From the NCBI RefSeq assembly GCF_900537075.1, contig NZ_UNRA01000002.1:310001-374000 (forward strand): a DNA stretch of 64,000 nucleotides, in the 5' to 3' direction. Below are positions 8,132 to 17,602 of the stretch, piece by piece (positions within the stretch are counted from its first letter, which is position 1; every line of letters starts with the position of its first letter). The DNA comes from Tropicibacter sp. Alg240-R139. GTDB lineage: Bacteria; Pseudomonadota; Alphaproteobacteria; Rhodobacterales; Rhodobacteraceae. The notes under the pieces are model-generated. The model saw nothing but the letters and a program-made list of their open reading frames with translations. It was not told the DNA's origin and ran no database searches. The position numbers and the translations under genes were made by a program.

Positions 8132-10984
8132 TCAGGCGTCGTCTTCGTAGTCCGACATGGGCGGGCAGGTGCAGATCAGGTTGCGGTCGCCATAGGCGTT
8201 GTCGACCCGGTTGACCGGCGACCAGTACTTGTCCACGCCCAGGTTACCCGGAGGGAAACAGGCCTGCTCGCGGGTGTAGGGACGATCCCAGTCACCCACC
8301 AGATCACGCACGGTGTGGGGCGCGTTCTTGAGCGGGTTGTTTTCCGCATCAATCTTGCCATCCACGATGTCCTGCGCTTCCTGACGGATCGAGATCATTG
8401 CGTCACAGAAGCGATCAATCTCGTCCTTGGGTTCGGATTCCGTCGGCTCGACCATCAGCGTTCCCGCCACTGGCCAGGACATGGTCGGTGCATGGAAGCC
8501 CGAGTCCACCAGACGCTTGGCAACGTCGTCCACGCTCACGTGGGCTTCGTCGTTCAGCGGGCGGGTGTCCAGGATGCATTCATGCGCAACACGGCCCGTT
8601 TCCGAGGTGTAGAGGATCGGATAGGCATCCTTGAGACGGGCAGCGATGTAGTTGGCGTTCAGGATCGCCACTTTGGTCGCTTGCGTCAGACCCGCACCAC
8701 CCATAAGCAGCACATAAGCCCACGAGACGGGAAGGATCGAGGGTGATCCAAAGGGCGCCGCCGAAACCGGACCCACGGCGGTGCCGTACTCCGGGTGACC
8801 CGGCAGGTGCTCGGTCAGGTGCGCCTTGACGCCGATCGGACCCATGCCGGGGCCACCCCCGCCATGCGGAATGCAGAACGTCTTGTGCAGGTTCAGGTGG
8901 CTGACGTCACCGCCAATATCACCGGGGCGCGACAGGCCCACCATCGCGTTCATGTTGGCCCCGTCGATATAGACCTGACCGCCGTGTTCATGCGTGATGT
9001 CACAGACCTCTTGCACAGTGGTTTCAAACACACCGTGGGTCGAAGGGTAGGTGATCATGCAACCTGCAAGGTCGTTCGAGTGCTTTTCGGCTTTGGCACG
9101 GAAATCTGCCAAGTCGATGTTGCCGTTGTCGTCCGCATGAACCGGAACAACTTTCCAGCCCACCATCTGCGCCGACGCCGGGTTGGTGCCATGTGCGGAA
9201 GTGGGGATCAGACAGACGTTCCGGTGCCCTTCGCCACGGGCAAAGTGATAGTTGCGGATTGTCAGCAGGCCCGCATATTCACCTTGCGCGCCCGAGTTGG
9301 GCTGCTGGGAGATGGCGTCATAGCCGGTGATCTGGCAGAGCTTATCGTTCAGATCGTCGATCATCTGGGTGTAACCCTGCGCCTGATCTTTGGGGCAGAA
9401 CGGGTGCAGGTTGCCGAATTCGGGCCAGGTGACGGGGATCATTTCGACGGTCGCGTTCAGCTTCATGGTGCAGGACCCCAGCGGGATCATTGCACGGTCC
9501 AGCGCCAGATCGCGGTCGGCCAGACGGCGCATGTAGCGCGTAATTTCTGCCTCGGCCCGGTTCTTGTGGAAGATCGGGTGGGTCAGGTACTCGCTTTCAC
9601 GCAAAGCATAGTCGGGCAGGCGATAGTGCTTTTCCGAACTGTCGTCTGTGCGGTCGATCCCAAAGGCGGCCCAGACGGCCTCGATGGTTTCTGGTCGGGT
9701 CTGTTCGTCCAGCGAGATACCAACCTTGGTTTCACCAACCTTGCGCAGGTTGACGCCACGGGCCACGGCGGCCTCCATCACGACGGTCTGCAGGTGGCCG
9801 ACTTCGACGGTGATGGTGTCAAAGAACACTTCGGGCTCAACCGCGAAACCGGCGGCTTCCAGACCATTGGCCAGGCGCGAGGTTTTGCGGTGCACCGACT
9901 GGGCAATCGCCTTGATGCCGTCAGGGCCGTGGTACACGGCATACATCGACGCGATGACGGCCAGCAGCGCCTGTGCGGTACAGACGTTCGAGTTGGCCTT
10001 TTCGCGGCGGATGTGCTGTTCACGGGTTTGCAACGCCAGACGGTAAGCTTTGTTGCCACGGCTGTCGATGGACACACCGATGATCCGGCCCGGCATTGCG
10101 CGCTTCAGCTTGTCGGTGGTTGCCATGTAAGCGGCGTGGGGGCCACCATAACCCATGGGAACGCCGAACCGCTGGGTCGAGCCGATGGCGATGTCCGCGC
10201 CCATCTCACCGGGGGATTTCAGCAGCGCCAGCGACAGGATGTCGGCGGCAACAATGGCGATGCCCTTGTTTTCATGCAGCGCAGCGATTTGACTGGTGAA
10301 GTCCTGTACGTGACCGTTGGTGCCCGGATATTGGAAGATCGCGCCAAAGACGGCACCGGCTTCCAGCTCGGACGGGTCGGCGACTTGCACGTCGATGCCC
10401 AAAGGTTCGGCGCGGGTTTTGATCACGGCGATGGTCTGCGGGTGGCAGTTCTTGTCGACAAAGAATGCTGCGTTGTTGGCCTTGGACCGGCCGCCGCGCT
10501 TTGCCATTGCCATAGCTTCGGCGGCTGCGGTGGCCTCATCCAGAAGCGAGGCGTTGGCCACGTCCAACCCGGTCAGATCGCTGACCATGGTCTGGAAATT
10601 CAACAATGCCTCAAGACGGCCTTGGGAAATTTCGGGCTGATAGGGGGTGTAGGCCGTGTACCACGCCGGGTTTTCCAGGATGTTGCGCAGGATCGGCGCC
10701 GGTGTGGTGGTGCCGTAATAGCCCTGACCGATCAGCGAGGTCAGAACCTTGTTCTTGCTCGCGATCTCTTTCATGTGGAACAGCGCATCGCGCTCGGTCA
10801 TCGCCGGACCCCAATCGAGCGCCTCTTTCTGGCGGATCGCGGGGGGGACGGTGGCGTCGATCAGCTCGTCCAGGGTTTTGAAGCCGATCACTTTCAGCAT
10901 GTCCCGCATCTCGGTCGGAGACGGGCCGATATGACGGCGATTGGCGAAGTCATAGGCTTCGTAATCGGTGAGTTTGAAGGCCAT
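8132..10984 (-). CDS. gcvP: Glycine dehydrogenase (decarboxylating), P protein
   Basis: This is the full-length, single-chain P protein of the glycine cleavage system (950 residues). It removes CO2 from glycine and passes the aminomethyl group to the lipoyl arm of GcvH. The pyridoxal phosphate lysine is Lys701 in [17 protein letters not shown], and both halves of the ancient duplicated fold are present. It is the last gene of the cluster gcvT-gcvH-gcvP. An 82-base gap containing a hairpin separates it from gcvH. Confidence 0.98.
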   Translation of the reverse strand: MAFKLTDYEAYDFANRRHIGPSPTEMRDMLKVIGFKTLDELIDATVPPAIRQKEALDWGPAMTERDALFHMKEIASKNKVLTSLIGQGYYGTTTPAPILRNILENPAWYTAYTPYQPEISQGRLEALLNFQTMVSDLTGLDVANASLLDEATAAAEAMAMAKRGGRSKANNAAFFVDKNCHPQTIAVIKTRAEPLGIDVQVADPSELEAGAVFGAIFQYPGTNGHVQDFTSQIAALHENKGIAIVAADILSLALLKSPGEMGADIAIGSTQRFGVPMGYGGPHAAYMATTDKLKRAMPGRIIGVSIDSRGNKAYRLALQTREQHIRREKANSNVCTAQALLAVIASMYAVYHGPDGIKAIAQSVHRKTSRLANGLEAAGFAVEPEVFFDTITVEVGHLQTVVMEAAVARGVNLRKVGETKVGISLDEQTRPETIEAVWAAFGIDRTDDSSEKHYRLPDYALRESEYLTHPIFHKNRAEAEITRYMRRLADRDLALDRAMIPLGSCTMKLNATVEMIPVTWPEFGNLHPFCPKDQAQGYTQMIDDLNDKLCQITGYDAISQQPNSGAQGEYAGLLTIRNYHFARGEGHRNVCLIPTSAHGTNPASAQMVGWKVVPVHADDNGNIDLADFRAKAEKHSNDLAGCMITYPSTHGVFETTVQEVCDITHEHGGQVYIDGANMNAMVGLSRPGDIGGDVSHLNLHKTFCIPHGGGGPGMGPIGVKAHLTEHLPGHPEYGTAVGPVSAAPFGSPSILPVSWAYVLLMGGAGLTQATKVAILNANYIAARLKDAYPILYTSETGRVAHECILDTRPLNDEAHVSVDDVAKRLVDSGFHAPTMSWPVAGTLMVEPTESEPKDEIDRFCDAMISIRQEAQDIVDGKIDAENNPLKNAPHTVRDLVGDWDRPYTREQACFPPGNLGVDKYWSPVNRVDNAYGDRNLICTCPPMSDYEDDA

Positions 10985-11012
10985 TTCAGCGCTCCTAAAA
11001 TCAAGTGTCAGG

Positions 11013-11043
11013 CCCGACGGAAGCCTTTGGAGCCTCCGGCGGG
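11013..11043. repeat. Intercistronic hairpin with tail shared with 29003-29060
   Basis: A near-perfect stem of ten pairs with two mismatches (CCCG and CGGA against TCCG and CGGG, loop CTTTGGA) lies between gcvH and gcvP. It is followed by AGTATTTTGAAAAGGGTGAAG, closely matching the tail of the element at 29003-29060 on the other strand. It may protect or lower part of the gcv message. Confidence 0.55.
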
Positions 11044-11066
11044 AGTATTTTGAAAAGGGTGAAGGC

Positions 11067-11432
11067 TTAGCCGATCAGGGCTTTGTAGCCGTCCAGGTCC
11101 ATCAGATCTTCCAGCTGCGAAGCATCCGACAGTTTGATCTTGTAGATCCAGGCGTCGCCCTCGGGGCTTTCGTTCAGCTTGCCGGGGTTTTCTTCGAGAT
11201 CGCCGTTCACAGCGACGACTTCACCGTCGACAGGAGCGTAGATTTCGGAAGCAGCTTTGACAGATTCGATCACGCCGATTTCGTCGCCCTTTTCGAAATC
11301 ATCGCCTTCTTCTTTCTGCTCGACGAAAACGATCTCGCCCAGTTGATCAGCGGCGTGCTGTGTGATGCCGATGGTGGCGGTGTCGCCCTCTACCAGAACC
11401 CATTCGTGCTCTTCAGAATAATAGATTGCCAT
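11067..11432 (-). CDS. gcvH: Glycine cleavage system H protein
   Basis: A 121-residue lipoyl carrier. The lipoylation site is Lys59 in [18 protein letters not shown], the family's fixed context. It carries the aminomethyl group between GcvP, GcvT and the dihydrolipoyl dehydrogenase. The gene follows gcvT after 18 bases, and lipA, which makes its cofactor, lies upstream in the same gene line. Confidence 0.98.
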   Translation of the reverse strand: MAIYYSEEHEWVLVEGDTATIGITQHAADQLGEIVFVEQKEEGDDFEKGDEIGVIESVKAASEIYAPVDGEVVAVNGDLEENPGKLNESPEGDAWIYKIKLSDASQLEDLMDLDGYKALIG

Positions 11433-11450
11433 GTTCAGGTTGCTCCCAGA

Positions 11451-12548
11451 TTAGCGCTTGTAGTTCTGCTGCACGAAAGGCAGCGATACGATTTCGGCAG
11501 GTTGGACCTTGCCGCGAATGATGAGGTTGACCTTTTCGCCGGGTTGCCCGTGACCAGCCGAAACATAGCCCATTGCAACGGGGCCGCCGACAGTTGGACC
11601 AAAGCCACCCGAGGTGATCTCGCCGATAGTATTGCCTTCAAGACATTGAATTTCAACATGTTGACGGGCAGGTGCGCGACCATCGGGTTTGATCCCGACC
11701 AGTTTCTTGGCAGCGCCTTCGGCCAGTTCCTTTTGAACACGCGCAGCGCCAGGGAAACCGCCTTCTTCCTTGCGGCGTTTCTGCATCGCCCAACCCAAGC
11801 TTGCCTCAACCGGCGAGGTCGACTGGTCGATGTCATTGCCATAGAGGCACAGACCAGCCTCAAGCCGCAGGCTGTCACGTGCGCCCAGGCCTGCTGGTTC
11901 GCAGTCGTCATGCGCCAGGAACGCGCGGCACACGTCAACGGCTTTGTCATCGGGGATCGAGATTTCATAGCCGTCTTCGCCGGTGTACCCCAGACGCGAG
12001 ATGCGGCATTCGACGCCGTTGATGTCCGCCACGGTGGTTTCCATGAACTTCAGATCACGCGCAGCGGGGCACAGATCGCCGACAACGTTTTCGGCTGACG
12101 GGCCCTGAACCGCAACCAGCGCGCGGTCAAAGATCTCGGTCACTTCGACGCCGTCAAGATTGGCCGTCATGTGCGGGATGTCCTGATGACGCAGGGCCGC
12201 GTTGACCACGACGTAGAAATATTCACCCGCGTTGGACACGATCAGATCGTCCATGATCCCGCCCTCTTCGTTGGTGAAGAAGCCGTAGCGTGCCTTGCCC
12301 TCTTTCAGGGTGGCATAGGCCTGCGGACACAGTGTTTCGAGCTTTTCACCCACGTTTTCACCGCGCAGGATCACCTGGCCCATGTGGCTGACGTCGAACA
12401 GACCGGCCTTGGCGCGGGAGTGGTTGTGTTCGCCCATGATACCCATGGGATATTGGACGGGCATTTCCCAGCCCGCAAAATCGACCATCTTGCCGCCGAG
12501 TTCGACGTGCAGGTCATAAAGTGGTGTGCGTTTGGGCGCGTCAGTCAT
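11451..12548 (-). CDS. gcvT: Aminomethyltransferase, T protein
   Basis: A 365-residue folate-dependent enzyme that releases ammonia from the GcvH-bound aminomethyl group and makes methylene-tetrahydrofolate. The N-terminal PLYDLHVELGGKMVDFAGWEMPVQY and the later LFDVSHMGQ are typical of GcvT. It lies 30 bases after the stress-protein gene and 18 before gcvH, which supports one transcript. Confidence 0.97.
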   Translation of the reverse strand: MTDAPKRTPLYDLHVELGGKMVDFAGWEMPVQYPMGIMGEHNHSRAKAGLFDVSHMGQVILRGENVGEKLETLCPQAYATLKEGKARYGFFTNEEGGIMDDLIVSNAGEYFYVVVNAALRHQDIPHMTANLDGVEVTEIFDRALVAVQGPSAENVVGDLCPAARDLKFMETTVADINGVECRISRLGYTGEDGYEISIPDDKAVDVCRAFLAHDDCEPAGLGARDSLRLEAGLCLYGNDIDQSTSPVEASLGWAMQKRRKEEGGFPGAARVQKELAEGAAKKLVGIKPDGRAPARQHVEIQCLEGNTIGEITSGGFGPTVGGPVAMGYVSAGHGQPGEKVNLIIRGKVQPAEIVSLPFVQQNYKR

Positions 12549-12578
12549 GACAGGTGCCTTTCAGTTGACAGGTCGGGG

Positions 12579-12992
12579 TCAGTCACGGACGACCATAACG
12601 GTGCAATGCGCGTTGCGCACCACCCGGGCCAGGTTCGGACCAATTTCATAATTCGGGAAGTCGCCTTTGGCCGATGCCATGATGATCATGTCATAACCGT
12701 CTTTGTGGGCGAGCTTGAGGATTTCGCGGTAAACGCTGCCTTCTTCGATGTGAACGGGCACATGGGCGGCGTCATTTGCGGCCAGAATGGCCTCGACTTT
12801 GCCACGGACAAAGTCCTTGGCGCCGGAACCATAGCCTTCGGGCAGGTTGGGTAGTTGGATGATCTCGGGGATGACCTCGACGGCGTGCAGGTCTGCGCCG
12901 TAGAATTTGGCCTGTTCCAGCGCGGTCGCCAGCGCCTTTTTCCAGGACCGGTCATCGGTGTGGTCGATCGGAAGCAGGATTTTCGTAGCCAT
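12579..12992 (-). CDS. Universal stress protein (UspA family)
   Basis: A single Usp domain of 137 residues, starting MATKILLPIDHTDDRSW. Near the C terminus there is an ATP-loop-like stretch (MASAKGDFPNYEIGPNLARVVRNAHCTVMVVRD), a variant of the usual G-2x-G-9x-G-S/T pattern. The start at 12992 follows a GAGGAG site; an upstream Met in frame lacks one. It sits between the glycine symporter and gcvT, so it is probably expressed with glycine catabolism; its role there is unknown. Confidence 0.88.
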   Translation of the reverse strand: MATKILLPIDHTDDRSWKKALATALEQAKFYGADLHAVEVIPEIIQLPNLPEGYGSGAKDFVRGKVEAILAANDAAHVPVHIEEGSVYREILKLAHKDGYDMIIMASAKGDFPNYEIGPNLARVVRNAHCTVMVVRD

Positions 12993-13031
12993 CTGTCGTC
13001 TCCTCACGAGGCAAGAAATCTGATTGGGGAT

Positions 13032-13056
13032 GAGAGGGCCGGAGTACGGCCCTCTC
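13032..13056. terminator. Perfect ten-pair hairpin between symporter and stress protein genes
   Basis: GAGAGGGCCG pairs exactly with CGGCCCTCTC around a five-base loop. It lies just after the symporter stop codon, and no T run follows on the minus strand. It may therefore act as a partial stop or an mRNA-stabilising element rather than a full terminator, letting some transcripts pass into the gcv genes. Confidence 0.55.
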
Positions 13057-13067
13057 TGGTGTTTTCG

Positions 13068-14438
13068 TTACTCGGCGGCCTTGCCGCCACCTTCTGACGC
13101 TCCGCCCGAGGCAAAGAACTCTTTGGTCAGCTTGAAGACAACCGGGCTCAGCAGGGCCAGCGCGATCAGATTCGGGATTGCCATCATGGCGTTCAGCGTG
13201 TCCGCCAGAAGCCAGACAAAGCCCAGATCGGCGGTCGCGCCAAAGTAGATCGCGACGATCCACAGCACGCGGTAAGGCATCAGCGCCTTGGCCCCAAAGA
13301 AGAAGCCCACGCATTTTTCGCCGTAGAACGACCAGCCTAGGATCGTGGTGAAGGCAAAGATCGACAGCGCGACGGCGATCAGGCCGCCACCGATACCCGG
13401 CAGCGATACTTCGAACGCCAGAGAGGTCAGTGCTGCGCCAGATTCACCCGAAGTCCACGCGCCCGAGGCGATGATGGCCAGACCGGTGATCGAGCAGACG
13501 ATGATGGTGTCGATGAACGTCCCCAGCATTGCCACCAGACCCTGGTTTACAGGACCAGCGGTCGAGGCAGCAGCATGTGCGATCGGAGCGGAACCCAGGC
13601 CAGCTTCGTTCGAGAACACACCACGGGCCACACCAAAGCGGATCGCGGCCCAGACGGCTGCACCGGCAAAGCCACCTTCGGCAGCGGATGGAGTGAAGGC
13701 GTGGGTGAACACGAGGCTGATTGCGTCGCCGATGGCACCGATGTTGATCAGCAGAACCAGCAAACCCGCGATGATATAGCTGACGGCCATGAACGGAACC
13801 AGTTTACCAGCGACGGCACCGATGCGGGTGATGCCGCCCAGGATGACGGCTGCGGTCAGGACCATCAGCACAACGCCGGTCACCGAAGTGTTGACGCCAA
13901 AGTTGCTGTCCAGAACCTGTGCCACACCGTTGGCCTGCACGCCGTTGCCGATGCCAAACGCAGCAATCGCGCCGAACAGGGCAAACGCCGGGGCCAGCCA
14001 GTACCACGATGAGCTCAGACCGTTTTTGATGTAGTACATCGGACCACCAACAAAGTTGCCCAGCTCGTCTGTCTCGCGATATTTCACGGCCAGAACAGCT
14101 TCGGCATATTTGGTGGCCATGCCCACCAGGGCGGTCATCCACATCCAGAACAAGGCGCCCGGACCGCCCAGGAAGACAGCGGTGGCAACACCGGCGATGT
14201 TCCCCGTGCCAATGGTGGCCGACAGCGAGGTCATCAGCGCGTTGAACGGGCTGATCTGGCCCTCGCCCTGACCTGTGCGGCCTTTGAACAGCAGGCTAAA
14301 GCCCGTGCCCAGTTTCAGGATCGGCATGAACTTCAGGCCGACCTGCAGGAAGAAGCCAACGCCGAGGATGAGGACCAGCATTAGCGGCCCCCACACGACG
14401 CCATTGATGGCTCCTACGATTGAACTTAACGCTTCCAT
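13068..14438 (-). CDS. Sodium:alanine/glycine symporter (AGCS family)
   Basis: A 456-residue inner-membrane protein with about ten hydrophobic helices. It carries family motifs such as SLSATIGTGNIAGVATAVFLGGPGA (abbreviated here to SATIGTGNIAG) and GVFSNEAGLGSAPIAHA. AGCS proteins import alanine or glycine with sodium. Its place between lipA and the gcvTHP genes argues strongly for glycine as the substrate. The gap to lipA is 49 bases, leaving no room for a glycine riboswitch. Confidence 0.93.
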   Translation of the reverse strand: MEALSSIVGAINGVVWGPLMLVLILGVGFFLQVGLKFMPILKLGTGFSLLFKGRTGQGEGQISPFNALMTSLSATIGTGNIAGVATAVFLGGPGALFWMWMTALVGMATKYAEAVLAVKYRETDELGNFVGGPMYYIKNGLSSSWYWLAPAFALFGAIAAFGIGNGVQANGVAQVLDSNFGVNTSVTGVVLMVLTAAVILGGITRIGAVAGKLVPFMAVSYIIAGLLVLLINIGAIGDAISLVFTHAFTPSAAEGGFAGAAVWAAIRFGVARGVFSNEAGLGSAPIAHAAASTAGPVNQGLVAMLGTFIDTIIVCSITGLAIIASGAWTSGESGAALTSLAFEVSLPGIGGGLIAVALSIFAFTTILGWSFYGEKCVGFFFGAKALMPYRVLWIVAIYFGATADLGFVWLLADTLNAMMAIPNLIALALLSPVVFKLTKEFFASGGASEGGGKAAE

Positions 14439-14487
14439 GGTTTCCCTCCCATTTGCGTCTGGTAATTTGCCTTGATCTTCGACCGCT

Positions 14488-15417
14488 TCAGGCGAGAGCC
14501 GTCAGACGAGCTTGTTTCAAGGCGGCAAAATCTTCGTCCGCGTGGAACGAGGATCTGGTCAACGGCGTTGCGGATACGCCGAGGAAACCCTTCCCTTTGG
14601 CGATCTGTTCCAGCTGGGCGAACTCCTCAGGCGTCCAGAACCGGTCGATCGGGTGATGTTTGGGGGTGGGCTGTAGGTATTGGCCGACGGTCAGAAAATC
14701 GACCCCAGCCGCGCGCAGGTCGTCCATGACCTGACGCACATCGTTCATCGTCTCACCCAACCCGACCATCAGGCCCGACTTGGTGAAAACCTGCGGGTTG
14801 GCGCGCTTTGCGTCGTCCAGCAGCCGCAACGAGGTGTAATAGCGGGCACCGGGGCGCACGCGCGGGTACAGATGCGGAACGGTTTCCAGATTGTGATTGA
14901 ACACATCCGGCGCGGCCTCGAACACGGCCTGTTCGGCGTCGCCCTTGCCCAGGAAATCGGGGGTCAGCACTTCGATGGTAGTCGCTGGTGTCTGGTGGCG
15001 CACGGCGCGGATGGTTTGCGCGATGTGGTCCGCGCCGCCGTCTTCCAGATCGTCGCGATCAACGGATGTGATCACCACGTGGCGCAGGCCCAGCTTCTTG
15101 ACGGCCTGAGCAACACGTCCGGGTTCAAACACATCCAGCGCGTCGGGACGACCGGTGGCGACATTGCAGAACGAACAGCCACGGGTACAGGTCTCGCCCA
15201 TGATCATCATGGTGGCGTGGCGCTGCGACCAGCATTCGCCGATGTTGGGGCAGGCGGCCTCTTCGCAGACGGTCGTCAGGTTGTGATCGCGCATCAGGCG
15301 GCGGGTTTCGTAATACTCGGCGCTTTCGATCTTTTTCTTGCGAATCCACTTGGGCTTGCGCCGGATCACGCTGTCGGCCTTTTTGGACTTTTCGGGGTGG
15401 CGAAGCTGGATGGTCAT
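14488..15417 (-). CDS. lipA: Lipoyl synthase
   Basis: A radical SAM enzyme of 309 residues that inserts two sulfurs into protein-bound octanoyl groups. Both iron-sulfur sites are present: the auxiliary cluster cysteines 51, 56 and 62 ([12 protein letters not shown]), and the SAM cluster cysteines 77, 81 and 84 (CTRGCSFC). The C-terminal RSSFHAD supplies the expected serine of the RSSYxA-like motif. It lies 12 bases after lpdA and ahead of the gene for its client GcvH. Confidence 0.96.
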   Translation of the reverse strand: MTIQLRHPEKSKKADSVIRRKPKWIRKKKIESAEYYETRRLMRDHNLTTVCEEAACPNIGECWSQRHATMMIMGETCTRGCSFCNVATGRPDALDVFEPGRVAQAVKKLGLRHVVITSVDRDDLEDGGADHIAQTIRAVRHQTPATTIEVLTPDFLGKGDAEQAVFEAAPDVFNHNLETVPHLYPRVRPGARYYTSLRLLDDAKRANPQVFTKSGLMVGLGETMNDVRQVMDDLRAAGVDFLTVGQYLQPTPKHHPIDRFWTPEEFAQLEQIAKGKGFLGVSATPLTRSSFHADEDFAALKQARLTALA

Positions 15418-15429
15418 CTGGCGTCCCCT

Positions 15430-16812
15430 TTATGCGTGAATGGCGCGGCCAAGCGCGTCAAGGCAGGCTTCTTTTACCGCTTCACCCATCGCCGGGTGGG
15501 CATGGCAGGTGCGCGCGACCTCTTCGACCGTGGCACCTTTGGTCATGGCCAGCACCAGCTCGGCGATCAGGTCGCCACCATGCGCGCCGCAGATATGCGC
15601 GCCCAGAATCTGCCCCTCTGGCGTGGCCAGAACCTTGACCGCACCATCGGTTTCACCGGTTGAGCGTGCGCGCGAGTTGGCCATGAACGCGAACTTGCCG
15701 CTGATATAGTCAGTACCGGCCTCTTTCAGCGCCTCTTCGGTCTGCCCGACCGAGGCGACCTCGGGATCAGTATACACGACACCGGGGACAGTGTTGTAAT
15801 CGACGTGACCGTGCTGTCCGGCAAGCGTTTCGACGCAAGCCACGCCGTCCTCTTCGGCCTTATGCGCCAGCATCGGGCCGGGGACACAATCGCCGATGGC
15901 ATAGATGCCGGGGACCGAGGTCTGGAACGCACCGTCCACCTCGATGAACCCACGAGCGTTCACGGCGACACCCAACTCTTCGAGGCCCAGGCCGCGAGTG
16001 ACCGGACGGCGGCCGATGGCGATCAACACCTTGTCGGCCTCGATCTGCTCCACTTTGTCCTTGCCCACGCGCTCAACCGTCAGCGACAGGCCGACGTCGG
16101 TCTTTTCAACGGTCTTCACCGCGCGACCCAGCTGGAACTTCAATCCCCGCTTGGAGAGTGCGCGCTGCGACAGCTTTGCGATCTCGCCGTCAATGCCGGG
16201 CAAGATGCGGTCAAGGAATTCTACGACAGTGACCTTGGCGCCCAGACGGGCCCAGACTTGGCCCAACTCCAGGCCAATGACGCCTGCACCCACAACCACC
16301 AGATGTTCGGGGACAGCATCCAACGCCAGTGCGCCGGTGGAACTGGCAACGTCAACCTCATCAATCTCGACACCCGGCAGCGGGGTCGGCTCGGAACCGG
16401 TCGCGATCAGGATGTTCTTGGCTTCGTGGATGTCGTCACCCACCTTGACCTGACCCGGTGCAGGAATGCTGGCCCAGCCTTCGATGTGCTCAACACCGTT
16501 TTTCTTGAACAGGAATGCGATCCCTTTGGTCAGATCGCCGACCACTTTGTCTTTGCGCCCCATCATGGCGCCCAGATCAATGCTGGCCCCCTCAACCAAG
16601 ATGCCGTGAGAGGAGACATGGGAGAGTTCGGCAAACTTGGCCGAGGAGGTCAACAAGGCTTTGGACGGGATGCAGCCGACGTTCAGGCAGGTGCCACCCA
16701 GAGCGCCGCGTCCTTCGACACAGGCGACCGACAGGCCCAGCTGAGCCGCGCGGATCGCCGCGACATAGCCGCCCGGACCGCCACCGATCACGATCAGATC
16801 AAATACGCTCAT
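15430..16812 (-). CDS. lpdA: Dihydrolipoyl dehydrogenase (E3 / L protein)
   Basis: A 460-residue flavoprotein that reoxidises dihydrolipoyl groups with NAD+. The redox pair Cys42/Cys47 lies in GGTCLNVGCIPSK, the FAD site GGGPGG is near residue 10, and the catalytic His439-Glu444 pair is in HAHPAMGEA. As first gene of a row that includes lipA and gcvTHP, it is likely the dedicated L protein of glycine cleavage. The other 2-oxoacid dehydrogenases of the cell probably have their own copies, as is usual in this group. Confidence 0.95.
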   Translation of the reverse strand: MSVFDLIVIGGGPGGYVAAIRAAQLGLSVACVEGRGALGGTCLNVGCIPSKALLTSSAKFAELSHVSSHGILVEGASIDLGAMMGRKDKVVGDLTKGIAFLFKKNGVEHIEGWASIPAPGQVKVGDDIHEAKNILIATGSEPTPLPGVEIDEVDVASSTGALALDAVPEHLVVVGAGVIGLELGQVWARLGAKVTVVEFLDRILPGIDGEIAKLSQRALSKRGLKFQLGRAVKTVEKTDVGLSLTVERVGKDKVEQIEADKVLIAIGRRPVTRGLGLEELGVAVNARGFIEVDGAFQTSVPGIYAIGDCVPGPMLAHKAEEDGVACVETLAGQHGHVDYNTVPGVVYTDPEVASVGQTEEALKEAGTDYISGKFAFMANSRARSTGETDGAVKVLATPEGQILGAHICGAHGGDLIAELVLAMTKGATVEEVARTCHAHPAMGEAVKEACLDALGRAIHA

Positions 16813-16886
16813 GGCTGTCTCCTCCCCGAGATGGCGCGTTACGGGTTGCCGCCGTATGCGCCTGTATGCTGCGTTGTGACTCCTTT

Positions 16887-16935
16887 AGGAAACTTTTCCC
16901 TTATAATCAACAAAAACTATTGATGGGAAATTTTG
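16887..16935. promoter_or_regulatory. Divergent control region of lpdA cluster and XRE-cupin gene
   Basis: The 174-base gap holds a near-palindrome AGGAAACTTTTCCCT, a -10-like TTATAAT at about 16900, and a second half-site GGGAAA at 16925. TTCCC (16896-16900) and GGGAA (16925-16929) form a spaced inverted repeat. The XRE-type regulator next door could bind here to control both directions, which is inference. No glycine riboswitch fold was found in this leader. Confidence 0.45.
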
Positions 16936-16986
16936 ACTATGAAACGCGTCGCGTCTAAGCTCTGCGGGAAACAAGGAAAAAAGCCG

Positions 16987-17601
16987 ATGGAACCAGTTCA
17001 GATGGAAGAGACAGGCATCGCGATCGAGGCGAACGAGGCGCCGGATGGCGAAGTTCTTGGAAAAATGATTCGCGATGCGCGCAAGGAAAAGGGCCTGACG
17101 CTGGAAGAAGCAGCCAAGGCGGCGGCCATCGGGCGATCAACCCTGTCCAAGATCGAAAACAACCAGACACGGCCCAGTTTCGAGATCATTCGCCGCCTGA
17201 TGCAGACGTTGGAGTTGGAAACGCCGCAGTTGTTCGTGCAGTCAGCCCAAAGCGATATCTCGGGTCGTCGCGATTTCACCCGCAAAGGGCAGGGCGAGCA
17301 CAAGGAAACGCCGACTTATGATCATGAGTTGCTGTGCAATGAGCTGACCAGCAAGCGCATGGTGCCCTACATCAGCACAATAAAAGCGCGTGACGTGACT
17401 GAGTTCGACAGTTGGGTCCGCCACCGGGGCGAGGAGTTCATGTTTGTTCTGGGTGGCGAGTTGACGCTGTTCACCGAACACTACCGCCCGCTGAAGATGC
17501 GCGCGGGGGACTCGGTTTATTATGACAGCGGCATGGGGCATGGGTGTGTTTCGACCAGCGATGAGGACGCGACCGTCCTGTGGGTCTCGTTGGAGGGGTG
17601 A
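16987..17601 (+). CDS. XRE family regulator with C-terminal cupin
   Basis: A 204-residue regulator with a Cro/C1-type helix-turn-helix (about 23-78; GLTLEEAAKAAAIGRSTLSKIENNQTRPS, shortened motif STLSKIENNQTRPS) and a cupin sensor domain (about 130-200; RGEEFMFVLGGEL, then AGDSVYYDSGMGHG). I chose ATG 16987 because it follows AAGGAAAAAAGCCG; in-frame starts at 16933 and 16939 lack such a site. It is divergent from the lpdA-lipA-gcv gene row. XRE-cupin regulators typically control amino-acid or related catabolism, so glycine cleavage is the probable target. Confidence 0.87.
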   Translation: MEPVQMEETGIAIEANEAPDGEVLGKMIRDARKEKGLTLEEAAKAAAIGRSTLSKIENNQTRPSFEIIRRLMQTLELETPQLFVQSAQSDISGRRDFTRKGQGEHKETPTYDHELLCNELTSKRMVPYISTIKARDVTEFDSWVRHRGEEFMFVLGGELTLFTEHYRPLKMRAGDSVYYDSGMGHGCVSTSDEDATVLWVSLEG

Positions 17602-17602
17602 C

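Noticed and set aside
8795-11053. A 752-codon open frame on the plus strand
   Set aside because: It lies fully antisense to gcvP, whose motifs are unmistakable, and its composition is typical of a mirror frame in GC-rich DNA.
16813-16986. Glycine riboswitch upstream of the lpdA-lipA-gcv row
   Set aside because: The leader is short and I could not find the conserved riboswitch cores; the gap ahead of the symporter is only 49 bases.
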